In this document: positions 1-14,580 of the stretch, one piece after another
How positions within the stretch are numbered: the stretch's first letter is position 1
Layout: every line of letters starts with the position of its first letter
From: Bacteroidota bacterium
GTDB lineage: Bacteria > Bacteroidota > Bacteroidia > JABEUT01
NCBI GenBank assembly: GCA_013285655.1
Contig: JABDHI010000007.1
Coordinates: 1 to 41,014, forward strand
Direction: 5' to 3'
Length of the DNA stretch: 41,014 bases
Translations under genes and position numbers: made by a program
The notes under the pieces: model-generated
What the model was told of the DNA's origin: nothing
Database searches by the model: none
What the model saw: the letters and a program-made list of their open reading frames with translations, nothing else

Positions 1-933
<933 letters not shown>

Positions 934-1017
934 TTGAGTAGAAAGTTCATAAAGCTGAAAGTTCATAAAGAACTTTAAACTTTAGAAACTTTAAAACTTT
1001 AAAAACTAAATAAAAAT
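934..1017 (+). repeat. rpoB-rpoC spacer with short direct and inverted repeats
   Basis: This 84-bp spacer holds a 14-bp direct repeat gaaagttcataaag at 941-954 and 957-970. The second copy runs into aacttt, forming the hairpin aaagttc-ataaa-gaacttt (958-976). After that come four near copies of aaacttta at 971-1006. It is AT-rich with no T-run terminator and no TAnnTTTG promoter, so rpoC is most likely read through from rpoB. Confidence 0.6.
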
Positions 1018-4000
1018 ATGGCTTCTTCCAGAGAACAAAAACAGAGGAGTAACTTTACTAAAGTAACGATCAGTTTAGCATCCCCAGAAAGGATGCTGAA
1101 CCGTTCGCACGGTGAAGTTTTAAAGCCTGAGACTATTAACTACCGCACATACAAGCCTGAACGTGATGGTTTGTTCTGCGAACGTATTTTCGGTCCTACC
1201 AAGGATTGGGAATGTCATTGCGGAAAATACAAGCGCATTCGTTATAAGGGTATTATTTGCGACCGTTGCGGTGTTGAAGTAACAGAGAAAAAAGTACGTC
1301 GTGAGCGTATGGGCCACATTGCATTAGTGGTTCCTGTAGCACACATTTGGTATGTACGTTCTTTACCAAGTAAAATTGGTTACCTCCTTGGCCTTTCTAC
1401 CAAGAAACTTGAAATGGTGGTGTACTATGAAAAGTATATCGTTATTCAAGCCGGTATTAAAGAATCAGAAGGTATTAAGCACCAGGATTTCCTTAGCGAA
1501 GACGAATATTTGAGATTACTCGATACCCTTCCTAAAGAAAACCAACACTTAGATGATAACGATCCTAATAAGTTCATTGCCAAGATGGGTGGTGAAGCTT
1601 TATTTGATCTGTTAAAGCGTATCGACTTAGAAGCATTGGCGTATGAACTGCGTCACAAAGCAAATACTGAAACTGCACAACAACGTAAGAACGAAGCCTT
1701 AAAGAGGTTACAAGTTGTTGAAGCGTTCCGTAGAGCTAACACACACGTTGAGAACCGCCCTGAGTGGATGGTGCTTAAAGTGTTGCCTGTAATTCCGCCT
1801 GAATTGCGCCCACTGGTGCTTTTAGATGGTGGCAGGTTTGCTACATCAGATTTGAATGACTTATACCGTCGTGTAATTATACGTAACAACCGTTTAAAAA
1901 GGCTCATCGAGATCAAAGCTCCTGAGATCATCTTACGTAACGAAAAACGTATGTTACAGGAATCGGTTGATGCATTACTTGATAACTCACGTAAATCAAC
2001 AGCTACTAAAACCGAATCGAACCGCGCGCTTAAATCACTTGCTGACAGCTTAAAAGGTAAGCAAGGACGTTTCCGCCAAAACTTACTCGGTAAACGTGTT
2101 GACTATTCTGCACGTTCGGTAATTGTTGTAGGCCCTGAATTAAAATTGCACGAGTGCGGACTTCCAAAAGATGTTGCATTAGAGCTCTTCAAGCCATTTG
2201 TGGTTTGTAAGATCATTGAAAGGGGTATTGTTAAGACTGTTAAATCTGCACGTAAGCTGGTTGACCGCAAGGTTGCTGCTGTGTGGGATATTTTAGAAAG
2301 CGTAATTAAGGGTCACCCTGTATTGCTTAACCGTGCTCCAACATTGCACCGTTTATCAATACAAGCGTTCCAGCCTAAACTTATAGAAGGTAAAGCTATC
2401 CAGTTGCACCCGCTTACATGTACAGCGTTCAACGCTGACTTTGACGGTGACCAAATGGCGGTTCACTTACCTTTAGGTAGCTCAGCTGTGTTAGAAGCGC
2501 AATTATTAATGTTGGCTTCTCACAACATTCTGAACCCTGCTAACGGTGCTCCTATCACTGTACCTTCTCAGGATATGGTACTAGGTTTGTATTACATTAC
2601 CAAATCGAAGAGAAGCACTAAGGACATGAAAGTACTTGGCGAAGGCCTTGTATTCTACTCTGCTGAAGAAGCAATTATTGCTTTCAACGAAAAGAAAGTA
2701 GAACTTCATGCGCACGTTAGGGTTAAAACTACTGTAAGAGAAAACGATCAACTTGTAGATAAGATCATTGAAACCAGCCTTGGAAGAATTATCTTCAACC
2801 AGGTTGTGCCTAAAGAAATGGGCTTTATAAATGAATTATTGACCAAGAAGAACTTGCGTGATATTATTGCTGAAGTACTTAAAGCAGCAGGAATGGCTAA
2901 AACAGCTAAGTTCCTTGATGATATTAAGGACATTGGTTACCATTACGCGTTCAAGGGTGGTTTATCATTTAACCTGAACGACGTTATCATCCCTGCTGAT
3001 AAGGAGAAGATGATTGCGGATGCTAAGGGTCAAATTGATGAAGTATCGAATAACTATAACATGGGTTTCATTACCAACAATGAAAGGTATAACCAGGTTA
3101 TTGATATTTGGACACACACCAACTCGAAAATTACCAAAAAGGTAATGGATCAGTTGAGCAGTGACCGTCAAGGTTTCAACGCAATCTACATGATGTTAGA
3201 TTCTGGTGCGAGGGGTTCGAAAGAACAGATCCGTCAGCTTTCTGGTATGCGTGGACTGATGGCGAAGCCTCAAAAATCGGGTGCTACCATGCAGGAAATT
3301 GTGGAAAACCCGGTTATATCGAACTTTAAAGAAGGACTTTCTATACTTGAGTACTTTATTTCAACTCACGGTGCACGTAAAGGATTGGCAGATACAGCGC
3401 TGAAAACAGCGGATGCCGGTTACTTAACACGTCGTTTGGTTGACGTATCGCAAGACGTTATTATTACCGGTGTTGACTGTGGTACCCTTCGCGGACTTAC
3501 AGCAGCTACCTTACGTAAGAATGACGAAGTTGTAGAAACTCTATATGATAAAATATTAGGCCGTGTTAGTTTGCATGATGTTCACCATCCTGCAACCGGC
3601 GAGCTTTTAGCAACTGCAGGTGACGAGATTACCGAAGTACATGCAGATTTGATTAAGAACTCACCTATTGAAAGTGTTGAGATCCGTTCGGTGCTTACCT
3701 GCGAAATGAAAACAGGTGTTTGCGCCAAATGTTACGGTCGCAACCTTTCTACCGGTAGAATTGTACAAAAAGGTGAAACAGTTGGTGTAATTGCAGCTCA
3801 GTCTATTGGTGAGCCAGGTACACAGCTTACACTCCGTACATTCCACGTAGGTGGTACAGCATCAAACATTTCTGCTTCATCAAAAATTGAAGCTAAGTAT
3901 GATGGTATTGTTGAAATGGAAGAAGTAAGGACAGTAACCCGTAAGGGCGCTGATGGTAATAAGGTAGAAGCGGTTATATCGCGTTCTGCTGAATTACGCG

Positions 4001-5319
4001 TGGTAGATAAGAATACCGGATTGGTATTGACAACTGCTAACGTTCCTTATGGTTCTCAGTTATACGTTAAGAATAAAGCTGTGGTTAAGGCCGGAGAACT
4101 TCTTTGCGATTGGGATCCGTACAATGCTGTTATTATCTCTGAATTCTCGGGTAAAACTGAATTCGAATACATCGAAGAAGGTGTTACTTTCCGTGAAGAA
4201 TCAGATGAACAAACAGGCTTTAAAGAGAAGGTTATTATTGAAAGCAAGGATAAGACCAAGAGCCCTCTCATTAAAGTTGTTAAAGGAAAAGACACCCTTA
4301 AATCATACAACATACCTGTTGGATCGCACATTATTACCGGCGATGGCAGCAGCGTAGAAGCAGGACAAATTTTGGTTAAGATACCTCGTATCTCTGGTAA
4401 ATCGGGTGATATTACAGGTGGTCTGCCAAGGGTAACTGAGTTGTTCGAAGCTCGTAACCCTTCAAACCCTGCTGTTGTTACTGAAATAGATGGTGTAATT
4501 ACGTTTGGTAAGATTAAGAGAGGTAACCGTGAGGTTATGGTAGAATCGAAGAATGGTAACAAAAAGACCTACTTGGTTCCGCTTTCTAAACACATATTGG
4601 TACAAGAGAACGACTTTGTGAAGACCGGTGAACCATTATCTGATGGCGCTGTAACACCTGCTGACATATTGGCTATTAAAGGCCCTACGGCAGTACAGGA
4701 ATACTTAGTGAATGAAATTCAGGAAGTATACCGTTTACAAGGTGTGAAGATCAACGACAAGCACTTTGAAGTGATCGTTCGCCAGATGATGAGAAAAGTG
4801 GAAATTGAAGATCCGGGAGATACCAACTTCTTAGAAAGGCAATTGGTTACCAAGATGGAATTCATGAATGCTAACGACGACCTGTATGGCAAGAAAGTTA
4901 TTACAGACGCCGGAGACAGCATCACATACAAGGTAAGTGAGTTGGTTAACGCACGTAAGTTGAGAGATGAGAACATGCGCCTGAAACGCGATGGTAGCAA
5001 ACAAATTCAGTTCAGGGATGCAATTCCTTCTACTTCTAACCCAATTCTACAAGGTATAACCCGCGCTTCACTGCAAACAGAAAGCTTTATTTCGGCTGCA
5101 TCATTCCAGGAAACTGTAAGGGTGTTGAACGAAGCAGCTATCGGCGGAAAGGTGGATTACCTCGCAGGCTTGAAAGAAAACGTTATCGTTGGACACTTAA
5201 TACCAGCTGGTACAGGTTTACGCGAATACGAAAAGCTTATTGTTGGTTCTATGGAGGAATATCAACGCCTCATGGAAAGCAAACAAGAGAAAGAGCTTGT
5301 GGAAGCAGACGCGAAGTAA
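1018..5319 (+). CDS. rpoC: RNA polymerase subunit beta'
   Basis: Catalytic beta' subunit of RNA polymerase, 1433 aa, full length for Bacteroidota. The N-terminal zinc site is C66, C68, C81, C84. The Mg-binding NADFDGD motif is at residues 472-478, and the second zinc site is C821, C895, C902, C905. The bridge-helix/trigger-loop region ([21 protein letters not shown] read in parts near residues 790-812) and the C-terminal A(S/A)[12 protein letters not shown] block are present. The start is the ATG after the A-rich segment ctaaataaaaat, with no Shine-Dalgarno, typical of the phylum. It is the last gene of the rpoBC operon and is followed by a strong terminator at 5338-5369. Confidence 0.99.
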   Translation: MASSREQKQRSNFTKVTISLASPERMLNRSHGEVLKPETINYRTYKPERDGLFCERIFGPTKDWECHCGKYKRIRYKGIICDRCGVEVTEKKVRRERMGHIALVVPVAHIWYVRSLPSKIGYLLGLSTKKLEMVVYYEKYIVIQAGIKESEGIKHQDFLSEDEYLRLLDTLPKENQHLDDNDPNKFIAKMGGEALFDLLKRIDLEALAYELRHKANTETAQQRKNEALKRLQVVEAFRRANTHVENRPEWMVLKVLPVIPPELRPLVLLDGGRFATSDLNDLYRRVIIRNNRLKRLIEIKAPEIILRNEKRMLQESVDALLDNSRKSTATKTESNRALKSLADSLKGKQGRFRQNLLGKRVDYSARSVIVVGPELKLHECGLPKDVALELFKPFVVCKIIERGIVKTVKSARKLVDRKVAAVWDILESVIKGHPVLLNRAPTLHRLSIQAFQPKLIEGKAIQLHPLTCTAFNADFDGDQMAVHLPLGSSAVLEAQLLMLASHNILNPANGAPITVPSQDMVLGLYYITKSKRSTKDMKVLGEGLVFYSAEEAIIAFNEKKVELHAHVRVKTTVRENDQLVDKIIETSLGRIIFNQVVPKEMGFINELLTKKNLRDIIAEVLKAAGMAKTAKFLDDIKDIGYHYAFKGGLSFNLNDVIIPADKEKMIADAKGQIDEVSNNYNMGFITNNERYNQVIDIWTHTNSKITKKVMDQLSSDRQGFNAIYMMLDSGARGSKEQIRQLSGMRGLMAKPQKSGATMQEIVENPVISNFKEGLSILEYFISTHGARKGLADTALKTADAGYLTRRLVDVSQDVIITGVDCGTLRGLTAATLRKNDEVVETLYDKILGRVSLHDVHHPATGELLATAGDEITEVHADLIKNSPIESVEIRSVLTCEMKTGVCAKCYGRNLSTGRIVQKGETVGVIAAQSIGEPGTQLTLRTFHVGGTASNISASSKIEAKYDGIVEMEEVRTVTRKGADGNKVEAVISRSAELRVVDKNTGLVLTTANVPYGSQLYVKNKAVVKAGELLCDWDPYNAVIISEFSGKTEFEYIEEGVTFREESDEQTGFKEKVIIESKDKTKSPLIKVVKGKDTLKSYNIPVGSHIITGDGSSVEAGQILVKIPRISGKSGDITGGLPRVTELFEARNPSNPAVVTEIDGVITFGKIKRGNREVMVESKNGNKKTYLVPLSKHILVQENDFVKTGEPLSDGAVTPADILAIKGPTAVQEYLVNEIQEVYRLQGVKINDKHFEVIVRQMMRKVEIEDPGDTNFLERQLVTKMEFMNANDDLYGKKVITDAGDSITYKVSELVNARKLRDENMRLKRDGSKQIQFRDAIPSTSNPILQGITRASLQTESFISAASFQETVRVLNEAAIGGKVDYLAGLKENVIVGHLIPAGTGLREYEKLIVGSMEEYQRLMESKQEKELVEADAK

Positions 5320-5337
5320 TAAAGCAATATGTATTTC

Positions 5338-5369
5338 AAAAAAGCCCCGCAGCAATGCGGGGCTTTTTT
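5338..5369 (+). terminator. Rho-independent terminator of rpoBC
   Basis: Perfect hairpin: arm aaaaaagccccgc (5338-5350), loop agcaat, arm gcggggctttttt (5357-5369). The GC-rich core followed by six Ts is a classic intrinsic terminator 18 bp after the rpoC stop. Confidence 0.95.
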
Positions 5370-5445
5370 ATTTGTACCTGACAGAGGCTGTATCTTTTCC
5401 CTTACTAAGGCATTATAGAGGCAGTAGAAGTGTATTTGTTGTTGC

Positions 5446-6000
5446 ATGAAGCATTCCATAATAATAGTTGGCTTAGCCCTTGCAGTGCGTGCGTATTCGC
5501 AAAATAGCATTGGTGTTAAGCGTGATTCACTGGGAATACTGCAAAATCCGGTGGGTAGTAGTTTACCGACATTTTCATCAGATACGGGCGGTGGAGTAAT
5601 TACCAACAGCAATTTTGCAGGTAAAGTGGTCTACATAAATGTTTGGGCCAATGGCTGCAAACCATGCATGGCTGAACTAGGAGGCTTAAATGAGATGTAT
5701 GATAGTTTAAGGAATTACAAAAATTTTGAGTTTGTATCATTTGCATTGGGAACGAAGGAAACAGTGATATTATTAAAGCGGAAGTATAAAATTCATTATC
5801 CTGTTATAGCAGCGTCAGAAACTACTTGCAACATTTTAGACTTTAGCGAGGGATTTCCAACTAGTACTATAATAGATCCTAGTGGAAAGATTATGTATTA
5901 CAAACTAGGCGGAAACATTGATTCCACAAAAGCTCGGGACTTTATTATGAAACAACTATATCCGGGATTAAAGAATATGTTGAATATAAAAAGACAATAA
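5446..6000 (+). CDS. TlpA-like thiol-disulfide redoxin, exported
   Basis: A 184-aa thioredoxin-fold protein of the TlpA/AhpC-TSA group. The N-terminus (KHSIIIVGLALAVRAYSQ) looks like a signal peptide, so the protein should act in the periplasm. The active site is WANGCKPC with Cys71 and Cys74; TlpA proteins usually have WATWCGPC, so the inner pair here is Lys-Pro. A cis-proline loop (GFPTSTIIDPSGKI) follows near residue 138. The likely role is thiol-disulfide exchange on exported proteins or cytochrome maturation factors; the substrate is unknown. A possible promoter TTTG-N16-TAtcTTTt lies at 5371-5398. Its neighbours give no pathway. Confidence 0.8.
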   Translation: MKHSIIIVGLALAVRAYSQNSIGVKRDSLGILQNPVGSSLPTFSSDTGGGVITNSNFAGKVVYINVWANGCKPCMAELGGLNEMYDSLRNYKNFEFVSFALGTKETVILLKRKYKIHYPVIAASETTCNILDFSEGFPTSTIIDPSGKIMYYKLGGNIDSTKARDFIMKQLYPGLKNMLNIKRQ

Positions 6001-6021
6001 CTTAACCATAGCGATTAAAAA

Positions 6022-6047
6022 TTGGTAGATAGCTTTTTGTATTTTTG
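6022..6047 (+). promoter_or_regulatory. Promoter, TTG ... TAttTTTG
   Basis: Bacteroidota-type -7 box TAttTTTG at 6040-6047, with a TTGG 15 nt upstream (6022). The expected start of transcription falls on or next to the GTG start codon at 6053. Confidence 0.45.
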
Positions 6048-6052
6048 ATTAA

Positions 6053-6682
6053 GTGAAAGAATCAACTAAAACAAAAGACCCGAATAGGCTAACATGGCGC
6101 AACTACCTTGTGTTGGCGGGTATTATAATTGTTTTTTATTTTTATAAAGATTCTCACAGCGATATAATAAATTACCCGGAGTATTTAAGATCCTGGGGCT
6201 GGATAGCCCTGTTCATAGCACTTGCAGGAGTGCGATTCAGAAAATTTATTGCGAGTTATGTTGCATTGCACACAGTAGGAGAAAGATTATTCTATTTTGT
6301 TTTAAGCCTGGCAGGAGCCGCAATAGGCACACTAATGGCCGCTACTATACTACTTGCACCATTTAATTATTACAATGCATATGTGTCCACACAAAATAAG
6401 GCAGATACCGTACGTTGTACCATTGATGATGCCTACATTGGCCGCCAAACGCATGATGGACGTGAGCCCAACACAATTAAATATCATTTCCTGGGTAAAG
6501 CAGATTCATTGTACACAACAGATAAGACTGCACTTATAGCCAACATGCACGAATTGCATACCTATAGTTTTTATACATTGGTATTAGTTACACACCGCGC
6601 CCTGCTTGGTTCCTATTGGCTACAGTCGTGGCGTATGGAGGAGAAGAATGATACAATAAACGCACAGCAGAAGAAAAATTAG
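6053..6682 (+). CDS. Hypothetical membrane protein
   Basis: Unrecognised 209-aa protein. Three hydrophobic helices can be read in the N-terminal half: YLVLAGIIIVFYFY, WIALFIALAGVRF and YFVLSLAGAAIGTLMAATILLA. They are followed by a polar C-terminal domain of about 100 residues containing TVRCTIDDAYIGR, probably outside the membrane. The start is GTG at 6053, only 5 nt after a TAttTTTG -7 box (6040-6047), so the transcript may be leaderless. No in-frame ATG exists nearby. It is separated from the redoxin by 52 bp and is probably transcribed on its own. Confidence 0.7.
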   Translation: MKESTKTKDPNRLTWRNYLVLAGIIIVFYFYKDSHSDIINYPEYLRSWGWIALFIALAGVRFRKFIASYVALHTVGERLFYFVLSLAGAAIGTLMAATILLAPFNYYNAYVSTQNKADTVRCTIDDAYIGRQTHDGREPNTIKYHFLGKADSLYTTDKTALIANMHELHTYSFYTLVLVTHRALLGSYWLQSWRMEEKNDTINAQQKKN

Positions 6683-7202
6683 TGCGTTTGTTAGAATCTT
6701 CCACTTATGCGTAAACAGTAGAGTTCAATCATATTTGTTTTATTTAATTATCGTATTACGTAAAAGGAGAATGCCACATAAACGTGGTCTAAAACCCGAA
6801 ACCATCAGCATTAATGCTGTATCCGGCACGTAGATTATCTATTTCACAAGTGCAAATTATAATTCTGAGTTCTACAGGAGTAGTGGTTATTGTCTCAACT
6901 TGGAATTACATAAGAATAGGCCAATGGCTAATAACGACAATGGTTATAGCACTATTTTACGGGGAAATAAGACATAAGCTAATGCAGATGGTTGTTTTTT
7001 GGTATAAATGATGCGTTTAATTGCATTCAATAGTGCAACCCTAGTAAGGATAGGCACTTCATGCCTTTTAGAAGATGATTTATCATACGCTTTGCTACCC
7101 GAAAATGGTAGTGTTGCAAAATCATCGAAAAATCTTGTAAAATTATTATGCTGTAAATCAACACATTACGTTCTTTGTTAAATAATTGTGAAGTGCAGAG
7201 TA
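6683..7202 (+). other. 520-bp stretch between hypothetical gene and rRNA promoters
   Basis: No gene of a known family. It holds two small plus-strand reading frames joined by TGATG (6814-7011 and 7011-7181; see separate entry and finding) and a boxA-like cgttctttg at 7169 just upstream of the first rRNA promoter. No terminator hairpin with a T-run was found after the gene ending at 6682. Confidence 0.5.
6814..7011 (+). CDS. Possible small membrane protein (65 aa)
   Basis: Reading frame starting with ATG. Residues 12-52 are mostly hydrophobic and could form two membrane helices (VQIIILSSTGVVVIVS and WLITTMVIALFY), with a basic stretch EIRHKLMQ after them. No family is recognised, and no good promoter box lies in front. 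It may be non-coding chance sequence or the decayed end of a gene. The stop overlaps a second small frame beginning at 7011. Confidence 0.25.
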   Translation: MLYPARRLSISQVQIIILSSTGVVVIVSTWNYIRIGQWLITTMVIALFYGEIRHKLMQMVVFWYK

Positions 7203-7231
7203 TTGAGATATGAAACAGAACACTACATTTG
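7203..7231 (+). promoter_or_regulatory. rRNA promoter P1
   Basis: TTG (7203-7205), 18-nt spacer, TAcaTTTG (7224-7231): a full match to the Bacteroidota -33/-7 consensus. The transcribed start CAtCCCTTTTGAAAA is nearly identical to that of P2, and a boxA-like cgttctttaaaa follows at 7249. Confidence 0.85.
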
Positions 7232-7331
7232 CATCCCTTTTGAAAAAACGTTCTTTAAAACCTTATCGAAAACGAGCTGCAACCAGCAAATAAGAAAGAT
7301 AAAAATTTCTTAAAAAAAGTTCTAAAAAAAC

Positions 7332-7360
7332 TTGCAGGTTAAAAAAAAGATGTATCTTTG
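7332..7360 (+). promoter_or_regulatory. rRNA promoter P2
   Basis: TTG (7332-7334), 18-nt spacer, TAtcTTTG (7353-7360), followed by CAgCCCTTTTGAAAA. It is the second of two tandem promoters 129 bp apart with the same spacing and initial transcribed sequence. Confidence 0.88.
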
Positions 7361-7582
7361 CAGCCCTTTTGAAAATAAAGGTTGTTCTTTTAGCATATTA
7401 GTTCTCTCGTAAAAGAGAGATAAAATATAAAGTAAAAAGTTCTTTGAAGTATTGGAGAAGATAGAAATAGCGGGCATCAATCTCTTTTAGGTTTTATTCT
7501 AAAAGAGCACTTGAGAAACCTAGTCAAATTATATGTCAATTTTCGATCTTGCTATATGCAATGACGAAACACGATCAAACAC
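7361..7582 (+). promoter_or_regulatory. rRNA leader with boxA and 16S processing stalk arm
   Basis: The leader contains a boxA-like antitermination site gttctttgaagtattgg (7439-7455), equivalent to the proteobacterial boxA bound by NusB/S10. The 5' arm of the pre-16S stalk follows (agaaatagcgg, 7463-7473; partner 9134-9144), then a perfect 9-bp hairpin ctcttttag/ctaaaagag (7482-7490/7499-7507) and a weaker one at 7403-7420. Confidence 0.7.
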
Positions 7583-9107
<1,525 letters not shown>

Positions 9108-9133
9108 TTAGAGCGATTTTAGGTTTCGTTTGG

Positions 9134-9154
9134 CCGCTATTTCTTTTTCTTCAA
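9134..9154 (+). other. 3' arm of pre-16S processing stalk
   Basis: ccgctatttct (9134-9144) is the exact reverse complement of 7463-7473. Beyond it, ttcttcaa continues the complementarity with ttggagaa at 7452-7459 with small bulges. Such a stalk around 16S is the usual RNase III-type processing substrate. Confidence 0.7.
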
Positions 9155-9256
9155 TTTTTCCCAACGCGAGATACCCAGTAACCCTAGGGCAGCGGGGGTA
9201 TTGTAATGGGGCACCAAATATAAGGCAAGGCCAATATTAAAGTGCCGTACCTATAC

Positions 9257-9330
9257 AGTCCCGTAGCTCAGTTGGTTAGAGCACTACACTGATAATGTAG
9301 GGGTCGGCAGTTCAACTCTGCCCGGGACTA
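9257..9330 (+). tRNA. tRNA-Ile (GAT)
   Basis: A 74-nt cloverleaf: acceptor AGTCCCG/CGGGACT (seven pairs), D stem GCTC/GAGC, anticodon stem CTACA/TGTAG with loop CTGATAA (anticodon GAT), T stem GGCAG/CTGCC, discriminator A. CCA is not encoded. It sits in the 16S-23S spacer as usual. Confidence 0.97.
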
Positions 9331-9370
9331 CAACAGATAAAGTATCTGTAGCAGTAATGAAACTCGATTT

Positions 9371-9444
9371 GGGGAATTAGCTCAGCTGGCTAGAGCACCT
9401 GCTTTGCAAGCAGGGGGTCATCGGTTCGACTCCGATATTCTCCA
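9371..9444 (+). tRNA. tRNA-Ala (TGC)
   Basis: A 74-nt cloverleaf: acceptor GGGGAAT/ATTCTCC with one G-T pair, D stem GCTC/GAGC, anticodon stem CCTGC/GCAGG with loop TTTGCAA (anticodon TGC), T stem ATCGG/CCGAT, discriminator A, no encoded CCA. The second spacer tRNA, 40 bp after tRNA-Ile. It is followed by an 8-bp hairpin gttacaca/tgtgtaac (9450-9470). Confidence 0.97.
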
Positions 9445-9474
9445 CAATCGTTACACAGTTGTTGTGTAACGCAC

Positions 9475-9490
9475 GTTCTTTGACATATTG
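9475..9490 (+). promoter_or_regulatory. boxA-like site before 23S rRNA
   Basis: gttctttgacatattg resembles the leader element gttctttgaagtattg at 7439. It lies just before the 23S stalk, the place where spacer boxA is found in other rRNA operons. Confidence 0.65.
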
Positions 9491-9539
9491 ATTGAAAAAA
9501 TACAATTTGATCCGCAACAGATCAATGTAAAACAAATGT
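9486..9539 (+). other. 5' arm of pre-23S processing stalk
   Basis: This arm pairs with 12449-12499. The 13-nt core atgtaaaacaaat (9525-9537) is exactly complementary to 12450-12462, and the outer parts (tattg...gaaaaaa.acaat.tgatcc) continue with a few mismatches. It brackets the 23S gene and supports the ends chosen for it. Confidence 0.75.
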
Positions 9540-9545
9540 TAGTTT

Positions 9546-12446
<2,901 letters not shown>

Positions 12447-12448
12447 GA

Positions 12449-12499
12449 TATTTGTTTTACATTTCTGTTGGATCAGATTGTGTTTTTTCTTTTCAATAC
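12449..12499 (+). other. 3' arm of pre-23S processing stalk
   Basis: Reverse complement of the segment upstream of 23S (see 9486-9539), with an exact core at 12450-12462. Confidence 0.75.
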
Positions 12500-12537
12500 G
12501 TTATTCCTTATTGTAGCAGTAATGCTACTGCAATTTA

Positions 12538-12643
<106 letters not shown>

Positions 12644-12650
12644 AATTTTA

Positions 12651-12680
12651 AGCCCGAGTAGAAATACTCGGGCTTTTTTT
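12651..12680 (+). terminator. rRNA operon terminator
   Basis: Perfect hairpin agcccgagta (12651-12660), loop gaaa, tactcgggct (12665-12674), then a T-run to 12680. Confidence 0.95.
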
Positions 12681-12760
12681 ATTTACCAGCCTCTCTAAAT
12701 CTCCGAAGGATAAACTTTCTGAAGAATATAGTGTTTCTTTTTGCATATGGAGACCTTTTC

Positions 12761-12768
12761 TATTTTTG
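12761..12768 (+). promoter_or_regulatory. -7 promoter box TAttTTTG
   Basis: TAttTTTG lies 13 nt before the ATG at 12782. It makes the upstream in-frame GTG at 12731 an unlikely start, because that codon would lie before the transcription start. Confidence 0.55.
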
Positions 12769-12781
12769 TACAAATGGTAAA

Positions 12782-13606
12782 ATGATTGAAAGGGTTAAAA
12801 TAATAGGTCCGATTCGGGTAACGCTTCCTGATGAGAATCAGGGGTACTTTTCAATATTTACTGATTGTGCAGAATTGTTTGGGACGGAACTTCAAAGTGA
12901 AGCCGTTCAATTACTAAAAGCAAAACTCAAATTAGTCCGGCCGAAACCATCAATTAACCATGAGTCTGACTTCGTTTCTATTTCCACCGCAAATATTGAA
13001 ACAATTATTTCGGCTGTATTGGCCATCTTTGAGTTATCTACCCTAGAGAATCGTGCCAAGTTTCCTGATTTAGTAGTTAATGGACTAAGAGCTGAATTTG
13101 CTTTTGCCAAAAAGAATAGACCTAAACCCAAGAAATGGGAAGTTGGAGACGTATTTTCTATTCCTTTGAAAGATAATTCATATACAATTGGACAGGTCTT
13201 AGGTGCCCCATGTACCTGTGCTTTATACCTTTATAGGTCAGTTGATTTTCCAAATATAACTGTTGAGGAATTTGAAAAATTAACTCCAGTTTCAATATTG
13301 CATCTTAGTACCGGAGATCTTTTGAATAATGGAACCTGGCAAGTTCTATTTAATGCAAAAGTAAAACTTGACCCCAATTCTGGTCACGGAGGTAGCCAGT
13401 TTGAAGTTGGAGGTGTTTCTTATGGCGGTTGTGGAATGATGAAAGATTTAGCAGATGCATATTGGGGTTTAGCACCCTGGAATACTAGCTTTTCTGAAGA
13501 CTATTATGAAACAATGCTATTAAAAAATGTTCCCAGAACACATGTTAAAATTTTAGGAGCACATGAAAGACGACAATATAGACTTGACAACTATGGGGTT
13601 GAATAA
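12782..13606 (+). CDS. Imm26-like domain protein, orphan immunity candidate
   Basis: A 274-aa cytoplasmic protein, no signal peptide. The C-terminal half begins with KKWEVGDVFSIPLKDNSYTIGQVLG, which resembles the start of the Imm26 family of polymorphic-toxin immunity proteins (G-D-x-F-x-I-P-L...G-x-x-L). The N-terminal 110 residues are not recognised. Imm26 proteins usually sit next to a toxin gene and neutralise it; here the neighbours are the rRNA operon and gldA, with no toxin. The start is the ATG at 12782, chosen because the promoter box lies at 12761. The gene looks more AT-rich than its neighbours, which may mean transfer. The Imm26 assignment is from motif resemblance only. Confidence 0.6.
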   Translation: MIERVKIIGPIRVTLPDENQGYFSIFTDCAELFGTELQSEAVQLLKAKLKLVRPKPSINHESDFVSISTANIETIISAVLAIFELSTLENRAKFPDLVVNGLRAEFAFAKKNRPKPKKWEVGDVFSIPLKDNSYTIGQVLGAPCTCALYLYRSVDFPNITVEEFEKLTPVSILHLSTGDLLNNGTWQVLFNAKVKLDPNSGHGGSQFEVGGVSYGGCGMMKDLADAYWGLAPWNTSFSEDYYETMLLKNVPRTHVKILGAHERRQYRLDNYGVE

Positions 13607-13639
13607 AGGTACACAAAAATAGTCAAGCTAAAATAATCC

Positions 13640-13647
13640 TACCTTTG
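13640..13647 (+). promoter_or_regulatory. -7 promoter box of gldA (TAccTTTG)
   Basis: TAccTTTG ends 4 nt before the gldA ATG at 13652, so the transcript would be leaderless or nearly so. No clear -33 TTG is visible at the usual distance. Confidence 0.5.
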
Positions 13648-13651
13648 TCCT

Positions 13652-14575
13652 ATGTCAGTTTCTGTAGAACACATTACCAAAATATACGGCACTCAAAAAG
13701 CATTGGATGATGTTTCGTTCGATATTAAGAGCGGAGAGATCGTTGGCTTTTTAGGCCCTAATGGTGCCGGCAAAAGCACTATGATGAAAATAATCACCTG
13801 CTTTTTACCACAAACTTCAGGTAAGGCAACCGTTTGTGGGTACGATGTTTCGGAGCAATCGCTTGAAGTACGCCAGCAAGTGGGTTACCTGGCAGAACAC
13901 AATCCACTTTATTTGGATATGTATGTAAAGGAGAACCTGACCTTTATTGCGGGGCTCCATCATATTGCGAACCCCGAGAAGCGAGTTGCTGAAATGATTG
14001 AAATGACCGGCTTGCAGGTTGAGCAAAAGAAAAAGATAAGTGCACTATCCAAGGGTTATCGCCAACGTGTGGGCCTTGCACAAGCGCTTATACATAACCC
14101 TAAAGTACTTATACTCGATGAGCCCACCAGCGGGCTTGATCCGAACCAGTTGCAAGAAATAAGAAACCTTATTGTGCAGATAGGTAAGGAGAAAACCGTT
14201 ATTCTATCTACCCATATTATGCAAGAGGTAGAAGCCGTGTGCGATAGAGTAGTGATTATTAACAAAGGCAAGATAGTTGCTGATAAGCCTACACGAGAAC
14301 TCAAGAACCTGGAAGGCGGGTATGCAGTAATTACTATTGAGTTTGACAAAGAGCCCGAAATATCATCGTTAAAAGAGGTGGATGGTGTTAACACCATTAC
14401 TGTAATTGGCCCCAGAACACTGCAATTAAACGTAACTGCTGAGCGCGATATACGCACCGATATATTTAATTATGCTGTAAAGCACAACCTGGCCGTGCTT
14501 ACCATACACAAAGAAGAAAAGAAGCTGGAAGACATATTTAAAGACCTTACCAGGCAACAAGCGGTTAAGGCATAA
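13652..14575 (+). CDS. gldA: GldA-type ABC transporter ATPase
   Basis: A 307-aa ATP-binding subunit of an ABC-2 type transporter. Walker A GPNGAGKST is at 35-43, the signature LSKGYRQ at 132-138, Walker B VLILDEP at 152-158 and the H-loop His at 188. Sequence and length fit GldA, which with GldF and GldG forms an exporter linked to gliding in Flavobacterium; many non-gliding Bacteroidota keep a homologue. No gldF or gldG is adjacent. Instead a DUF4184 membrane protein follows after 5 bp, clearly in one operon. ATPase function is certain, the Gld role inferred. Confidence 0.85.
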   Translation: MSVSVEHITKIYGTQKALDDVSFDIKSGEIVGFLGPNGAGKSTMMKIITCFLPQTSGKATVCGYDVSEQSLEVRQQVGYLAEHNPLYLDMYVKENLTFIAGLHHIANPEKRVAEMIEMTGLQVEQKKKISALSKGYRQRVGLAQALIHNPKVLILDEPTSGLDPNQLQEIRNLIVQIGKEKTVILSTHIMQEVEAVCDRVVIINKGKIVADKPTRELKNLEGGYAVITIEFDKEPEISSLKEVDGVNTITVIGPRTLQLNVTAERDIRTDIFNYAVKHNLAVLTIHKEEKKLEDIFKDLTRQQAVKA

Positions 14576-14580
14576 TAGCC

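Noticed and set aside
4056-4562. 168-aa minus-strand frame inside rpoC
   Set aside because: Shadow of a strongly coding gene; no independent promoter or family.
12731-12781. GTG start at 12731 for the Imm26-like gene
   Set aside because: It lies upstream of the TAttTTTG promoter box; the ATG at 12782 is better.
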